From assembly GCA_024278215.1 (NCBI GenBank), contig JAJRTR010000009.1:1-27525 (forward strand): DNA of 27,525 nt, read 5' to 3'. The stretch comes from a bacterium (GTDB taxonomy: Bacteria; UBP15; UBA6099; JAJRTR01). Under the pieces are notes generated by a model, which searched no databases, was not told where the DNA came from, and worked only from the letters and a program-made list of their open reading frames with translations. Below, in pieces: positions 7,264-16,180 of this stretch; within the stretch, counting starts at the first letter, position 1, and each line of letters starts with the position of its first letter. The position numbers were made by a program, and so were the translations under genes.

Positions 7264-8038
7264 TCAACGAAGCCCTCCTTTCGGACCGTCTGATTGTGAG
7301 GTAAATATCTCCATAAGGCGTCTGCTGCCTCGCGACGACTTTACCCTGTGTAACGAGAAACACTACCGCGAGAAAAGACAACACGACTTCCGGTTTTTCC
7401 TGTTTCTGTTCCTCTATCACATCGTCGAAAGAAACTGTTGTTCCGCGCCGCTGAAAAACGAAATCGAATACTCTTGATATTCTGTCCGAAAGGAGTTGTG
7501 CTTCGTCCACTTTCACCCTGTATACCGGTTGATCCATGTTGCGCTTCAGTATCTTGTTCATCGTGATCATCAGGTCGAAAGGCGTGATCTGCTCGATGTA
7601 AGCGATCTCATCTATGAACTCGGGCAACTCGCCCCTGCGTGTCTGGAAAGAGCGCAGCCTCTTGTTGTTCTCGGCGGCAATTGCCTTGAAATATTCTCCG
7701 GCGGCTTTTACGGTTTTGTACACTTCCTCGAGTCGTTCGCGCACTCTTGTGGGTTCTTCTTCATCCTCCGGGACATCTTCATCTTCGAGGTCGCCTTCAT
7801 CGAGTACCTCTTCTCCGGGAAGCAGTGTGCGCGATTTGATGAACATGAGTTTTGAAAGTGTGAGGAACGGTGAAAAGCGCAGCAGGTCGACATCTTCCAA
7901 CAGTTCTCCGGCCACCTGTCTGGCGACATCCGAAAGTCTGACATCCACAATATCTATCTCGTAGCGTCTGACCCACTGCACAAGCAGATCGAGAGTGCCC
8001 TCGAAGCCCGGAATCTCTATGTTTATCTCGTAATACAT
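7247..8038 (-). CDS. scpA: Segregation and condensation protein A (kleisin)
   Basis: ScpA is the kleisin subunit that bridges SMC heads together with ScpB. The sequence shows the N-terminal SMC-binding region, YYEINIEIPGFEGTLDLLV..RRYEIDIVDV, then LLRFSPFLTLSKLMFIKSRTLLP. A strongly acidic linker (EGDLEDEDVPEDEEEP) follows, and a C-terminal winged helix near VVLSFLAVVFLVTQGKVVARQ. I chose the ATG at 8038, giving 263 aa. The open frame extends upstream to a TTG at 8080, but that adds 14 residues unlike the family. No good Shine-Dalgarno sequence precedes either start. Confidence 0.94.
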   Translation of the reverse strand: MYYEINIEIPGFEGTLDLLVQWVRRYEIDIVDVRLSDVARQVAGELLEDVDLLRFSPFLTLSKLMFIKSRTLLPGEEVLDEGDLEDEDVPEDEEEPTRVRERLEEVYKTVKAAGEYFKAIAAENNKRLRSFQTRRGELPEFIDEIAYIEQITPFDLMITMNKILKRNMDQPVYRVKVDEAQLLSDRISRVFDFVFQRRGTTVSFDDVIEEQKQEKPEVVLSFLAVVFLVTQGKVVARQQTPYGDIYLTIRRSERRASLNAEPE

Positions 8039-8113
8039 TATATTGTCTCGATGTTTATCCTCTGTCTGAACTGTCGGCAATCATGTTGCATATTGATATT
8101 GCGCGGGCACGAT

Positions 8114-8791
8114 CTACAACATGAAAACAAAAAATGCGAGGCTGTTAACAACACTTATCGCTGCATAGAAAATGTAATCTAAAACATGAAAAAAGAGTAG
8201 ACCAAAAATAATGATAAGTCCATATCTCTCGATACTCGCGAAGGCAACAGCCTGTTCGCGCGGAAGCAATGTCATGAGAACCTTCGAGCCGTCCAGGGGT
8301 GGAATCGGTATGAGATTGAACACCAGCAGCACACCGTTCAGCATCATGAACCACATCATGTGGCGTAAAACGACTCTCATGGCATAGCCCGATATGAAGC
8401 CACCTGCCGGCAGGAATTCTATGAGCCCGAAAATGCTGAGGGCTTTAATGAGAAAAATAGTGAAAAGGATCAGCGCGAGGTTCGCGGCCACTCCCGCGAG
8501 TGAAACAACGATCATGCCCTGGCGCCTGTCGCTGAAACGTGACGGATTTATGGGCACGGGTTTTGCCCATCCGAACCCGACGCCCGCTATTGATGATATT
8601 ACAAAAACCATCAACCCGACAGGGTCGATGTGCATTACAGGGTTGAGTGTGAGGCGGCCCATGTCGCGTGCCGTCGTGTCTCCATATCTGAGCGCGGCAT
8701 ATCCGTGTCCCACCTCATGGAGCATGATTGCGATAAGGAACAGTGGAAACCTTACTATTAAATCTATTGCTGTCTGAAGTATATGGTCCAT
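8114..8791 (-). CDS. Site-2 protease-like M50 family membrane metallopeptidase
   Basis: This is an integral membrane zinc peptidase of the short YwhC/M50B type, which lacks a PDZ domain. The zinc motif is HEVGH (25-29) in the first membrane helix. The third ligand is Asp167 in NLIPIPPLDGSKVL, the NPDG-like motif. Several further hydrophobic helices (about 92-118, 132-161 and 178-220) make a compact six-segment protein of 225 aa. The substrate is unknown. Homologues are often found beside scpAB, as here. A longer start at 8833 is possible (MECWRQPDRND), but the ATG at 8791 puts the HExxH where short M50 proteins have it. Confidence 0.9.
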   Translation of the reverse strand: MDHILQTAIDLIVRFPLFLIAIMLHEVGHGYAALRYGDTTARDMGRLTLNPVMHIDPVGLMVFVISSIAGVGFGWAKPVPINPSRFSDRRQGMIVVSLAGVAANLALILFTIFLIKALSIFGLIEFLPAGGFISGYAMRVVLRHMMWFMMLNGVLLVFNLIPIPPLDGSKVLMTLLPREQAVAFASIERYGLIIIFGLLFFHVLDYIFYAAISVVNSLAFFVFML

Positions 8792-8908
8792 AAACACTAT
8801 GTCGTTTCTGTCGGGTTGGCGCCAGCACTCCATATTGTGCTGCGTCCAATAGACAATTGTATTATTATAATGGATTGGTTCCCTTTTTTCTTCGCAATGC
8901 GGTGATTA

Positions 8909-10204
8909 TTATTCAGGGCCGGAGATTTCGGCTATCAACTCTTTGGCTTTTGCGAGTTCGTCGGCGCGGGTCGGGAGTTTGCCTTCCTTTTTCAGGTCCA
9001 GTAATTCCCTAAGAATTCTGCCGATATCTTCTGACGGTTGCAATCCCATTTCTATAAGTTCGCGTCCGCCGATCTCGAGTCGCACATTACTGATGCCGTT
9101 GCAATAATCCTCGATAATCCCTTTGACGGCATCGCTGCCCGATGCGTGTGCAATGACCAGTAAAGGGAATGGCATATTATACAGAATATCAGTTATTTCA
9201 GATGGTTCGGCGTCAGGCTCGTGAAGAGTCTTAATTGTTTTATTGTCTATTCCCGGACATTCGGACAGAATATGCCTCTCTTTAGAATTCATATCGAGCC
9301 TGTCTGCAAAGATGGCTGCACTACCAATGGAATCGGGAAGCAGAGCGGCGGCGAGGTAGACCGTCCAGTATTCATCGGAGTCCACGACATCGCTGCCCGA
9401 GCATCGTGCCAGACGCGATGCGGCGTATGATACCATGTCGTTGGGTTCGAGCAGCCGACCGGTGAAAGAAATTCCGGGTGCAAGAGCGGCGTCGAGTTTC
9501 AATCTCGAGCATTCGTCCATCATGCCGCCGCGATGTTTTTCTTTCATTATCAAGCGGATTTCTTTATAAATTCTTCTTCCGGAAACCGTGCCTACCGCGC
9601 CGCGGGCCACAGCATCCTTCATCAACAATTCTGTGTCGGCGTCATAGTTGAAACCGAATCTGCATTTGAACCGCACAGCGCGAAATATTCTTGTCGGGTC
9701 GTCAATAAAGCTGTTGCGGTGCAGGATTCTAATGGTTCCGGCGTGCAGGTCGTCGAGTCCGCCGAACGGGTCGAAAAGGGTACCGAATGAGCCTGAGTTC
9801 AAAGAAAAGCACATTGCGTTTATGGTGAAGTCGCGTCGTTTCAGATCGTCTTCCATTGAAGCCGGGCCAACTTCGGGCAAAGCGCCCGGGCGGCTGTATG
9901 TTTCGGTGCGTGCCGTGACGAGATCGACCGTGGCGTGTTCGGTGAACAGCGTTGCCGTACCGAATTCCGCGTATGTTTTGATTTTGTAATTGAAAGATTC
10001 AGATAAGTGTTTACCTAAAGTGATCGCGTCGCCTTCGACAAGAACGTCGAGGTCGGGGCTTGCGGTACCGGCGATAATATCCCTGACGGCACCACCGACA
10101 AGAAAGACTCTCACACCTGCCGGGTCCGCGGCAGCCCCTATCCGGTCCAGCAGCGCCATGTCGGCGGCAGACAGCCCGCGCTGAATCAAATCCGCGTAAT
10201 TCAC
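8909..10204 (-). CDS. cca: CCA tRNA nucleotidyltransferase / poly(A) polymerase family (class II)
   Basis: This enzyme adds CTP and ATP to tRNA 3' ends. The head domain has LVGGAVRDIIAG (35-46) and the metal-binding pair Asp51/Asp53 in SPDLDVLV. RRDFTINAM follows at 123-131, then DPFGGLDDL and FIDDPTRIFRAVRF at 166-179, the standard class II motifs. The roughly 200-residue C-terminal part is a divergent helical body and tail. At 431 aa it lacks CBS or DHH domains. From sequence alone I cannot rule out a CC-adding or A-adding specialist or a poly(A) polymerase. The start is GTG at 10204, overlapping the stop of the upstream lipoprotein gene (GTGA), which suggests translational coupling. The tRNA-Ser in this window needs CCA addition. 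Confidence 0.9.
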   Translation of the reverse strand: MNYADLIQRGLSAADMALLDRIGAAADPAGVRVFLVGGAVRDIIAGTASPDLDVLVEGDAITLGKHLSESFNYKIKTYAEFGTATLFTEHATVDLVTARTETYSRPGALPEVGPASMEDDLKRRDFTINAMCFSLNSGSFGTLFDPFGGLDDLHAGTIRILHRNSFIDDPTRIFRAVRFKCRFGFNYDADTELLMKDAVARGAVGTVSGRRIYKEIRLIMKEKHRGGMMDECSRLKLDAALAPGISFTGRLLEPNDMVSYAASRLARCSGSDVVDSDEYWTVYLAAALLPDSIGSAAIFADRLDMNSKERHILSECPGIDNKTIKTLHEPDAEPSEITDILYNMPFPLLVIAHASGSDAVKGIIEDYCNGISNVRLEIGGRELIEMGLQPSEDIGRILRELLDLKKEGKLPTRADELAKAKELIAEISGPE

Positions 10205-10974
10205 TCGATCCTCACAAGTTCTGATACTGTTCGCCGCGTGTCGACTATCTCTCTTGATTTGCCGGTGTATGTGTCCGTGAAACGCCTGAGCCGTGTATCG
10301 GTCGTCACCATTTTCAGGAGATAGCCGCGTGCGCTGTCGAAATAAATATCTTCTTTATAGTGTAGTTCAAGGTAAAGGTTAAGGTACATGTCCCTGTCGG
10401 GGTTGTTGATATGATCTTTTACATTGTATTCGGCCGTGCCGTGAATATGCGCGCAGTTGCGTTTCAGCACTCTTGCGTTCCCGACATATTCCATCGTGAG
10501 GTCCAGATCGACAGATTTCTGCATGTAATCATTTGAAATAACGCGTTTCCATTTATCCCCTTTTGACAATCTGCCGGACGGCAATTCGGGAATTACAAGC
10601 CGCAGTTCCACAGGAATGCCCATGCCGTATATTTCCTCGATGTTTCCTTTGTTGTCGATACGGATATCGTTTTCGCCGAGGTTTTTGTAAAGAGACCGCG
10701 CGGCGCGTTCACGTGATGGCGCCGCAACGACTTTTATGCTGTAGCGACCGCCGATATTCTGCTTGATGAGCAGTTTTACATCGAGATTTATCTTTCGCGG
10801 GTTATACTCTGTTTTGCCGTCTTTGACAAGCCCGTACTGCCGTGTGACAGCATAGAAAAGAGTTTTATGAACTGGGAAATCGTACTCCAGCGACCTTCCG
10901 CAACCGCCGCCGAACACAAGCAGAAGAAAGGCTGCCGCGAAAAGTAGTCTTCTAAGACTTCTTTTTCGGTACAC
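10201..10974 (-). CDS. Hypothetical lipoprotein
   Basis: I do not recognise a named family. The product begins with a basic patch and hydrophobic core (RKRSLRRLLFAAAFLLLVF) followed by GGGC, a plausible though atypical lipobox, so it is probably a lipoprotein. The mature part of about 230 residues is rich in beta-strand patterns. It includes IPELPSGRLSKGDKWKR, a 'G-D-x-W' arrangement seen in several periplasmic beta-sandwich families. The start is uncertain. I use GTG at 10974 because the open frame upstream (to 11034) runs through a hairpin repeat. No Shine-Dalgarno sequence is evident. It overlaps the CCA-adding enzyme gene by 4 bases, but I see no functional link. Confidence 0.65.
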   Translation of the reverse strand: MYRKRSLRRLLFAAAFLLLVFGGGCGRSLEYDFPVHKTLFYAVTRQYGLVKDGKTEYNPRKINLDVKLLIKQNIGGRYSIKVVAAPSRERAARSLYKNLGENDIRIDNKGNIEEIYGMGIPVELRLVIPELPSGRLSKGDKWKRVISNDYMQKSVDLDLTMEYVGNARVLKRNCAHIHGTAEYNVKDHINNPDRDMYLNLYLELHYKEDIYFDSARGYLLKMVTTDTRLRRFTDTYTGKSREIVDTRRTVSELVRIE

Positions 10975-11007
10975 ATGTGGCTGGAATAGAAAAATGGAAG
11001 ACACCGC

Positions 11008-11069
11008 CGGTTCCCGCTTTTGTGGGAATGACATTCATAAGGCAGATGAAATTAATAATTTGAATGTCA
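11008..11069. repeat. Two adjacent hairpins between vor gamma subunit and lipoprotein genes
   Basis: TTCCCGC-TTTT-GTGGGAA (11011-11028) is a 7-bp stem with one G-T pair. It resembles the widespread intergenic 'ATTCCCGC...GCGGGAAT' hairpins. Directly next to it, TGACATTCA (11029-11037) and TGAATGTCA (11061-11069) form a 9-bp perfect inverted repeat with a 23-base loop. No T-run follows, so it may mark the 3' end of the oxidoreductase transcript or protect it from decay (inference). Confidence 0.5.
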
Positions 11070-11095
11070 TGCAAAATTATATACTATCGTTATCT

Positions 11096-11731
11096 TTACT
11101 TTTTCTTTACGTTCTTTTTCTTCGCAGACTTTTCAGCCGCTTTCCTAGAGGTTTTCTTTTTCTTCTTTTTCTTTGCGGCGGCCTTCTTCTTCTCATCCAT
11201 TACGAATTTATATCCAGCTTTAATGGCCTTCTCGTTAAGGACGGCGAAAGCCTTGTTCTTCTTTGCCGTAACACTCGCGACAGTGTCCTGGAGAACGCTC
11301 AGGGGCACAATGTCGGTGGCGGCGGCCAGCGCGCCGAGTATGACCATATTCGCCGAACGCGCCGATCCGATCTTCTCTGCTATGCTGCCTGCGGGAACAC
11401 GGTATTCCGTGACATCATTACGGGGAATCTTTTTCGAGATAAGCGTCGCGTTCGAGATGCAGACACCGCCGGATTTTATTACGTTCTGAAATTTCACGAG
11501 AGAAGGTTCATTCATTGCCACGAGCACTTCGGGTTGTGAGGCGATAGGCGATGCTATCTCATCGGTGGATACGCAGATAGTGCAATTGCACGTGCCGCCC
11601 CTGACTTCCGCGCCGTAGGCCGGAAGATAAGTTACGTGCTTATCCTGCGACATGCCGGCTGTCGCCAGGCAGTAGCCCATCATCAGCACACCCTGTCCAC
11701 CGAATCCGGCGAATATTGTTTTTGCAGACAT
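11096..11731 (-). CDS. vorC: 2-oxoacid:ferredoxin oxidoreductase, gamma subunit, with lysine-rich C-terminal tail
   Basis: This is the gamma (catalytic-accessory) subunit of a ketoisovalerate-type 2-oxoacid:ferredoxin oxidoreductase, in which it packs against the TPP-binding beta subunit. The family signature FGGQGVLMMG is at 9-18, followed by YLPAYGAEVRGGTCNC and MNEPSLVKF. The domain ends near residue 178 (AGYKFVMDEKK). The last 33 residues are 18 Lys mixed with Ala and Ser (for example AAAKKKKKKK), resembling histone-H1-like tails. This tail is not part of the usual fold. It begins 1 base after the beta subunit gene ends and is last in the four-gene set. Symbol assigned by family resemblance. 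Confidence 0.9.
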   Translation of the reverse strand: MSAKTIFAGFGGQGVLMMGYCLATAGMSQDKHVTYLPAYGAEVRGGTCNCTICVSTDEIASPIASQPEVLVAMNEPSLVKFQNVIKSGGVCISNATLISKKIPRNDVTEYRVPAGSIAEKIGSARSANMVILGALAAATDIVPLSVLQDTVASVTAKKNKAFAVLNEKAIKAGYKFVMDEKKKAAAKKKKKKKTSRKAAEKSAKKKNVKKK

Positions 11732-11732
11732 G

Positions 11733-12497
<765 letters not shown>

Positions 12498-12583
12498 AAT
12501 GCCTGTCCTTATCGTTTTTAAGTACTTGTCGCGTCGCGGTGCCCCGGCGAGAGCATCGTCCGCGGGGGCGTCACCATTAACAG

Positions 12584-13669
12584 CTACTCATAATCTTTCA
12601 TTATCTTATTATAAGTGCGTGTGATCACCCTTGAGAGTTCCGCTGGGGTGGGCACAACGCGGCCGGGCCTGCCGTATAGCGAAACGCCCGCGCGGCCTTC
12701 TACAGCTAGCTTTACATCGTCTATCATCTGCCCGGCGCTCATCTCGAACGTCAGGAAATGCTTCACCGTGCCGGCGGCTTCGTAGATATGTTTCATTGGG
12801 AACGGCCACAGCGTAATCGGCCTGATGAGGCCGACATGCATGTTCTTATCCACGCAACGTTTCACCGCGGCTTTGGCTATGCGAGCCGCGGTGCCGTAAG
12901 CGACCACAGCAATGTTCGCTCCGGTCATGTTGTATTCCTCGAAGCGCACTTCGCGTTCCTCGATGCGCTGGTGCTTGCGGTAGAGGCGCCAGTTGTGTTC
13001 TTCCTCGAGGTCCGGGTTGAGAATGAGCGACCTGATGAACCTGCTGGACCTGCCCTTCGAGCCGCCGAGAGCCCATTTCTTAGAGGGCAATTTCTTCGGG
13101 TCTTTCGGTTTCGTCTTGAATGTTACCGGTTCCATCATCTGGCCCATCATGCCATCCGCGAGAATCATTACCGGAATGCGATAGGCGTCGGCCTTATCGA
13201 AAGCCTCGTAGGTGAGGTCCGCGAGTTCCTGGACGGAAGCGGGCGCATAGACAAGCGTGCGGTAGTCGCCGTGTCCGCCGCCGCGTGTCGCCTGGTAGTA
13301 GTCGCTCTGCGACGGCGCGATGTTGCCCAGTCCCGGACCGCCGCGCATGACATTGACAATGACCGACGGCAGTTCCATTGCCGCGATGAACGAGATGCCT
13401 TCCTGCTTGAGGCTGATGCCCGGCGAGGACGACGACGTCATCACGCGCTTGCCTGTGGCGCTCGCGCCAAGCACCATGTTTATCGCCGCCAGTTCACTCT
13501 CGGATTGCAGAAAAACCCTATTTTCTTCGAGCATGCGGCGCGCCATGTATTCCGTTAGTTCGTTCTGTGGTGTGATGGGGTATCCGAAGTAGCACTGGCA
13601 ACCTGCCCTGACGGCGGATTCGCCTATCGCCTCGGTGCCCCTCAGCAACTGTTTCGTTTCACTCTTCAT
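12584..13669 (-). CDS. vorB: 2-oxoacid:ferredoxin oxidoreductase, alpha subunit (VorB-like)
   Basis: The alpha subunit of the ferredoxin-dependent 2-oxoacid dehydrogenase contains the pyrimidine-binding domain I (GYPITPQNELTEYM at 29-42; QSESELAAINMVLGAS) and the C-terminal domain II with IAVVAYGTAARIAK and LIRPITLWPFP. At 361 aa it matches 3-methyl-2-oxobutanoate dehydrogenase VorB in length and motifs (SSPGISLKQEGISF, MRGGPGLGN). I chose the ATG at 13669 because GAGG lies 6 bases before it. The open frame extends further upstream, but into the ferredoxin gene. It overlaps the delta gene by 11 bases. The complex would convert branched-chain 2-oxoacids plus CoA to acyl-CoA, CO2 and reduced ferredoxin. 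Confidence 0.93.
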   Translation of the reverse strand: MKSETKQLLRGTEAIGESAVRAGCQCYFGYPITPQNELTEYMARRMLEENRVFLQSESELAAINMVLGASATGKRVMTSSSSPGISLKQEGISFIAAMELPSVIVNVMRGGPGLGNIAPSQSDYYQATRGGGHGDYRTLVYAPASVQELADLTYEAFDKADAYRIPVMILADGMMGQMMEPVTFKTKPKDPKKLPSKKWALGGSKGRSSRFIRSLILNPDLEEEHNWRLYRKHQRIEEREVRFEEYNMTGANIAVVAYGTAARIAKAAVKRCVDKNMHVGLIRPITLWPFPMKHIYEAAGTVKHFLTFEMSAGQMIDDVKLAVEGRAGVSLYGRPGRVVPTPAELSRVITRTYNKIMKDYE

Positions 13670-13901
13670 CATAAACCTCGATAGCAAGATCCGGACACAC
13701 GAGCATGCACGCTGCACATCCGGTACATTTTGGAGCTTTGCCGAATTCCGCGGGGTGGTAACCCTTCGCGTTCAGCTTCTTAGAAATCGTTATGTTATCG
13801 TTGGGACATACATAGATGCACAGATAGCATCCTTTGCAAAGTTCCCGGTCGATAACGATCTTGTGTTGTTTTTTCTTCTTTTTCGCAGCTGTTTTCGCCA
13901 T
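13659..13901 (-). CDS. vorD: 2-oxoacid:ferredoxin oxidoreductase, delta subunit (2x[4Fe-4S] ferredoxin)
   Basis: The electron-transfer subunit has two CxxCxxCxxxCP motifs, at Cys22/25/28/32 and Cys59/62/65/69, each binding a [4Fe-4S] cluster. It is 80 aa long from the ATG at 13901. An upstream TTG would add 15 residues without family support. The N-terminus MAKTAAKKKKKQHK is unusually lysine-rich for this small acidic family and resembles the tail of the gamma subunit. It is the first gene of the four-gene set, about 140 bases after a promoter. Confidence 0.92.
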   Translation of the reverse strand: MAKTAAKKKKKQHKIVIDRELCKGCYLCIYVCPNDNITISKKLNAKGYHPAEFGKAPKCTGCAACMLVCPDLAIEVYDEE

Positions 13902-14037
13902 AACGGCCCGCCTGTTCTTCTGTTGATGTGTACTTGTGTGCTTCAATTACAATAAATGTTAATGATTCCTTATAAAAACGTCCAGTTAAACGTTCCGGGC
14001 GGCGGCAAGTCTTCACAGTCCCGGTGCATAGCGGTGT

Positions 14038-14066
14038 ATTGTAAACCTGATGCGTTTTTTTTTCAA
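14038..14066 (-). promoter_or_regulatory. Promoter of the 2-oxoacid oxidoreductase operon, with structured leader
   Basis: The minus strand has -35 TTGAAA (14061-14066), a 17-bp spacer and -10 TACAAT (14038-14043). The leader from about 14031 to 13902 holds two inverted repeats. One is CCGGG...CCCGG. The other is a short stem AACGT-TTAACTGG-ACGTT followed by T's, which could act as an attenuator (weak). The gap 13902-14113 contains nothing else I can support. Confidence 0.6.
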
Positions 14067-14113
14067 GAGAGCACACTGCGGCGGAGTTGCAGATAAATCA
14101 AAAAGCAATCGTA

Positions 14114-16000
14114 TCACAGATTTTTCCGGCACCAATGCTCGAAAAGTATCAGACTCCATATCTGCCATGTATAATCAGCGCGGCCGGAAAGGTGCGCCCG
14201 CGCCATCTTAGCCGCGCCGTCCGCTCGTATAAACTCTCCGCTCTTCATTTCGCCACCTGCGAGGCATTCCTCGACGAACGGTCTCAACTCGCCCCTGAAC
14301 CATATCCCGAGCGGCAGGAAGAAAGGCTGCTTTTTCCTGTATATTATCTCATCGGGCAGCAGTCCGCGCATCGCCTGTTTCAACGGATATTTCGCCTCTC
14401 CGTTTTTTAGCTTCATCGCTGCCGGGAGAGACGCGGCGAACTCCACAAGTTCGTGATCCAGAAAAGGCGTTCTCGCTTCGAGCGACCATGCCATGCTCAT
14501 CCGGTCAGTATAATTAAGGAAGTCGTCCGGAAGCGTCGTTTTGAGTTCGAGAAAACTTATTAGATCGTCGAATTCTTCGGGTATTTCACTTTCCGAAAAA
14601 CTATCAAAAACATAGTCATGAACCGGGTTGTCCCGCGATTCATTAAAGAAACCATAAGTATATATATCTTTTTTCATACCTTCGTTGAAAACAGAAATCC
14701 AATCGAAATAGACACTGCGTTCAGAGGCCGAGGCAAGGCGGTCGAGTTTATCCAGTTTGTCCGCGAACTGTCTGCCTCCGGGCAATCCGGCGATAGCCGC
14801 CGAGCCTTTTCTCAGCACGGTTTTAGCACTGCTCGGAAGTCCTGAATACAGTTCGACGAATTTAGCCTTCTTCTGTCGTTCGTAGCCGAACAGCAATTCG
14901 TCGGCACCTATTCCCGAAAGCGCTACCTTCACTTCCTTTATCGCCAGTTCTGACACAAGATAAGTGTGCAGCCCGCCTCCGAACGGTTCGTCGAAGTGCT
15001 CCAGCACGTGCTCGAGGCGCGACTTCACATCACCCGGTTTTATCACCCACGTGTGAGCATCGGCGGCGCAGTGGCGGGCAGTCTCCTCGGCATAGCCCAG
15101 TTCGTTGTAGCCCCTGGCTTCCGCACCGAAACCGATGGAAAACGTCCTGACCGGCGCATCCGTAAGTGACGTCATCACTGCGACAACAGCGCTCGAGTCT
15201 ATGCCGCCGCTCAGGAACGCGCCCAGCGGCACATCGGCGATCATCCGCCTCCGCACCGCATCGGTGAAAAGCCGCCTGAAACGTTCGACAACATCTTTGT
15301 CGGACATACGCGACTTCTGCGACGGGAATTTCACCTGCCAGTATCGCCTTGTTTTGAAGCCCGCGCTGCCGACACGCATCAAATGTCCGGGGAGCAGCTT
15401 TTTTACTCCTTTAAGGTGTGTCCTGTCAAGCGGGAAATACTGTGTGGTCAGATACCAGTCGAGCGCGCGCGAATCTACGCCGGACCTGAGTCGCGGCGCG
15501 GCAGCCGTAATACACTTTATCTCCGAACCGAAAAGAAACTCGTTTTCAAGGTCGGCATAGTACAGCGGCTTGATCCCGAGTCTGTCCCTTACAAGCAACA
15601 GGCCGTTCGCGTGGCTGTCCCACAGCGCGATTGCAAACATTCCGTTTAATTCACAAACGAAGTTCTCACCGTAGTCTTCATAGAGATGAACGATAACTTC
15701 GGTGTCAGAGTTTGTTCGAAAAATATGCCCACCGGCTTCGAGATTCCTTTTCAGTTCGCGGTAGTTGTATATCTCGCCGTTGAAGACGACGGCAATGGAC
15801 TTGTCCTCATTGAACATGGGCTGCCTGCCGCCGTCGAGGTCGATGATGCTCAGGCGTCTCATGCCCATGCCGAGTGGGCCGTCGAAGAAAAAACCCGAGT
15901 CGTCGGGGCCGCGATGAACGATTGTTTCCGTCATCAGCTCGACGCGGTCGCGCTCCGGCTGCCTGCCGTTATAGCTGAAGATTCCCGCTATTCCGCACAT
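14114..16000 (-). CDS. asnB: Asparagine synthase (glutamine-hydrolysing), AsnB-type amidotransferase
   Basis: This is a glutamine-dependent amidotransferase. Cys2 of MCGIAG is the N-terminal nucleophile after Met removal. The glutaminase domain (about 1-200) has HRGPDDSG, NGEIYNY (74-80) and SDTEVIVHLYE. The synthetase domain has the PP-loop FLSGGIDSS (262-270), then LSGIGADELLFGY and EARTPFLDHELVE. At 628 aa it is the longer form common in exopolysaccharide clusters, where such enzymes amidate sugar acids rather than aspartate. The glycosyltransferases beside it support that role (inference). It is divergent from the plus-strand glycosyltransferase. I see no strong Shine-Dalgarno sequence or convincing promoter for it. 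Confidence 0.93.
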   Translation of the reverse strand: MCGIAGIFSYNGRQPERDRVELMTETIVHRGPDDSGFFFDGPLGMGMRRLSIIDLDGGRQPMFNEDKSIAVVFNGEIYNYRELKRNLEAGGHIFRTNSDTEVIVHLYEDYGENFVCELNGMFAIALWDSHANGLLLVRDRLGIKPLYYADLENEFLFGSEIKCITAAAPRLRSGVDSRALDWYLTTQYFPLDRTHLKGVKKLLPGHLMRVGSAGFKTRRYWQVKFPSQKSRMSDKDVVERFRRLFTDAVRRRMIADVPLGAFLSGGIDSSAVVAVMTSLTDAPVRTFSIGFGAEARGYNELGYAEETARHCAADAHTWVIKPGDVKSRLEHVLEHFDEPFGGGLHTYLVSELAIKEVKVALSGIGADELLFGYERQKKAKFVELYSGLPSSAKTVLRKGSAAIAGLPGGRQFADKLDKLDRLASASERSVYFDWISVFNEGMKKDIYTYGFFNESRDNPVHDYVFDSFSESEIPEEFDDLISFLELKTTLPDDFLNYTDRMSMAWSLEARTPFLDHELVEFAASLPAAMKLKNGEAKYPLKQAMRGLLPDEIIYRKKQPFFLPLGIWFRGELRPFVEECLAGGEMKSGEFIRADGAAKMARAHLSGRADYTWQIWSLILFEHWCRKNL

Positions 16001-16071
16001 GAATATCTATTTCTTTCGGTCGTGATATGGTTTTTGTCCGGCACTTGTCCGAATCCCCGATTCGTAAATCA

Positions 16072-16100
16072 TTGAGAAATCGCTGTGCCCATTATAGAAT
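16072..16100 (+). promoter_or_regulatory. Promoter of plus-strand glycosyltransferase
   Basis: TTGAGA (16072-16077), a 17-bp spacer and TAGAAT (16095-16100) give a good sigma-70-type promoter in the asnB/glycosyltransferase divergent gap. The predicted start is near 16107, leaving a leader of about 75 bases before the ribosome binding site at 16167-16172. Confidence 0.6.
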
Positions 16101-16180
16101 AGAGAACAGGTTTTTCCAACGACGACACAGACGATATGGTATTCCGGGTAAAAGATGTAAAGTAACGGAGAGTAAAAAAG

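Noticed and set aside
12758-13558. Long open frame (266 codons) on the plus strand inside the oxidoreductase alpha gene
   Set aside because: It is antisense to a clearly conserved coding gene and shows no recognisable protein features.
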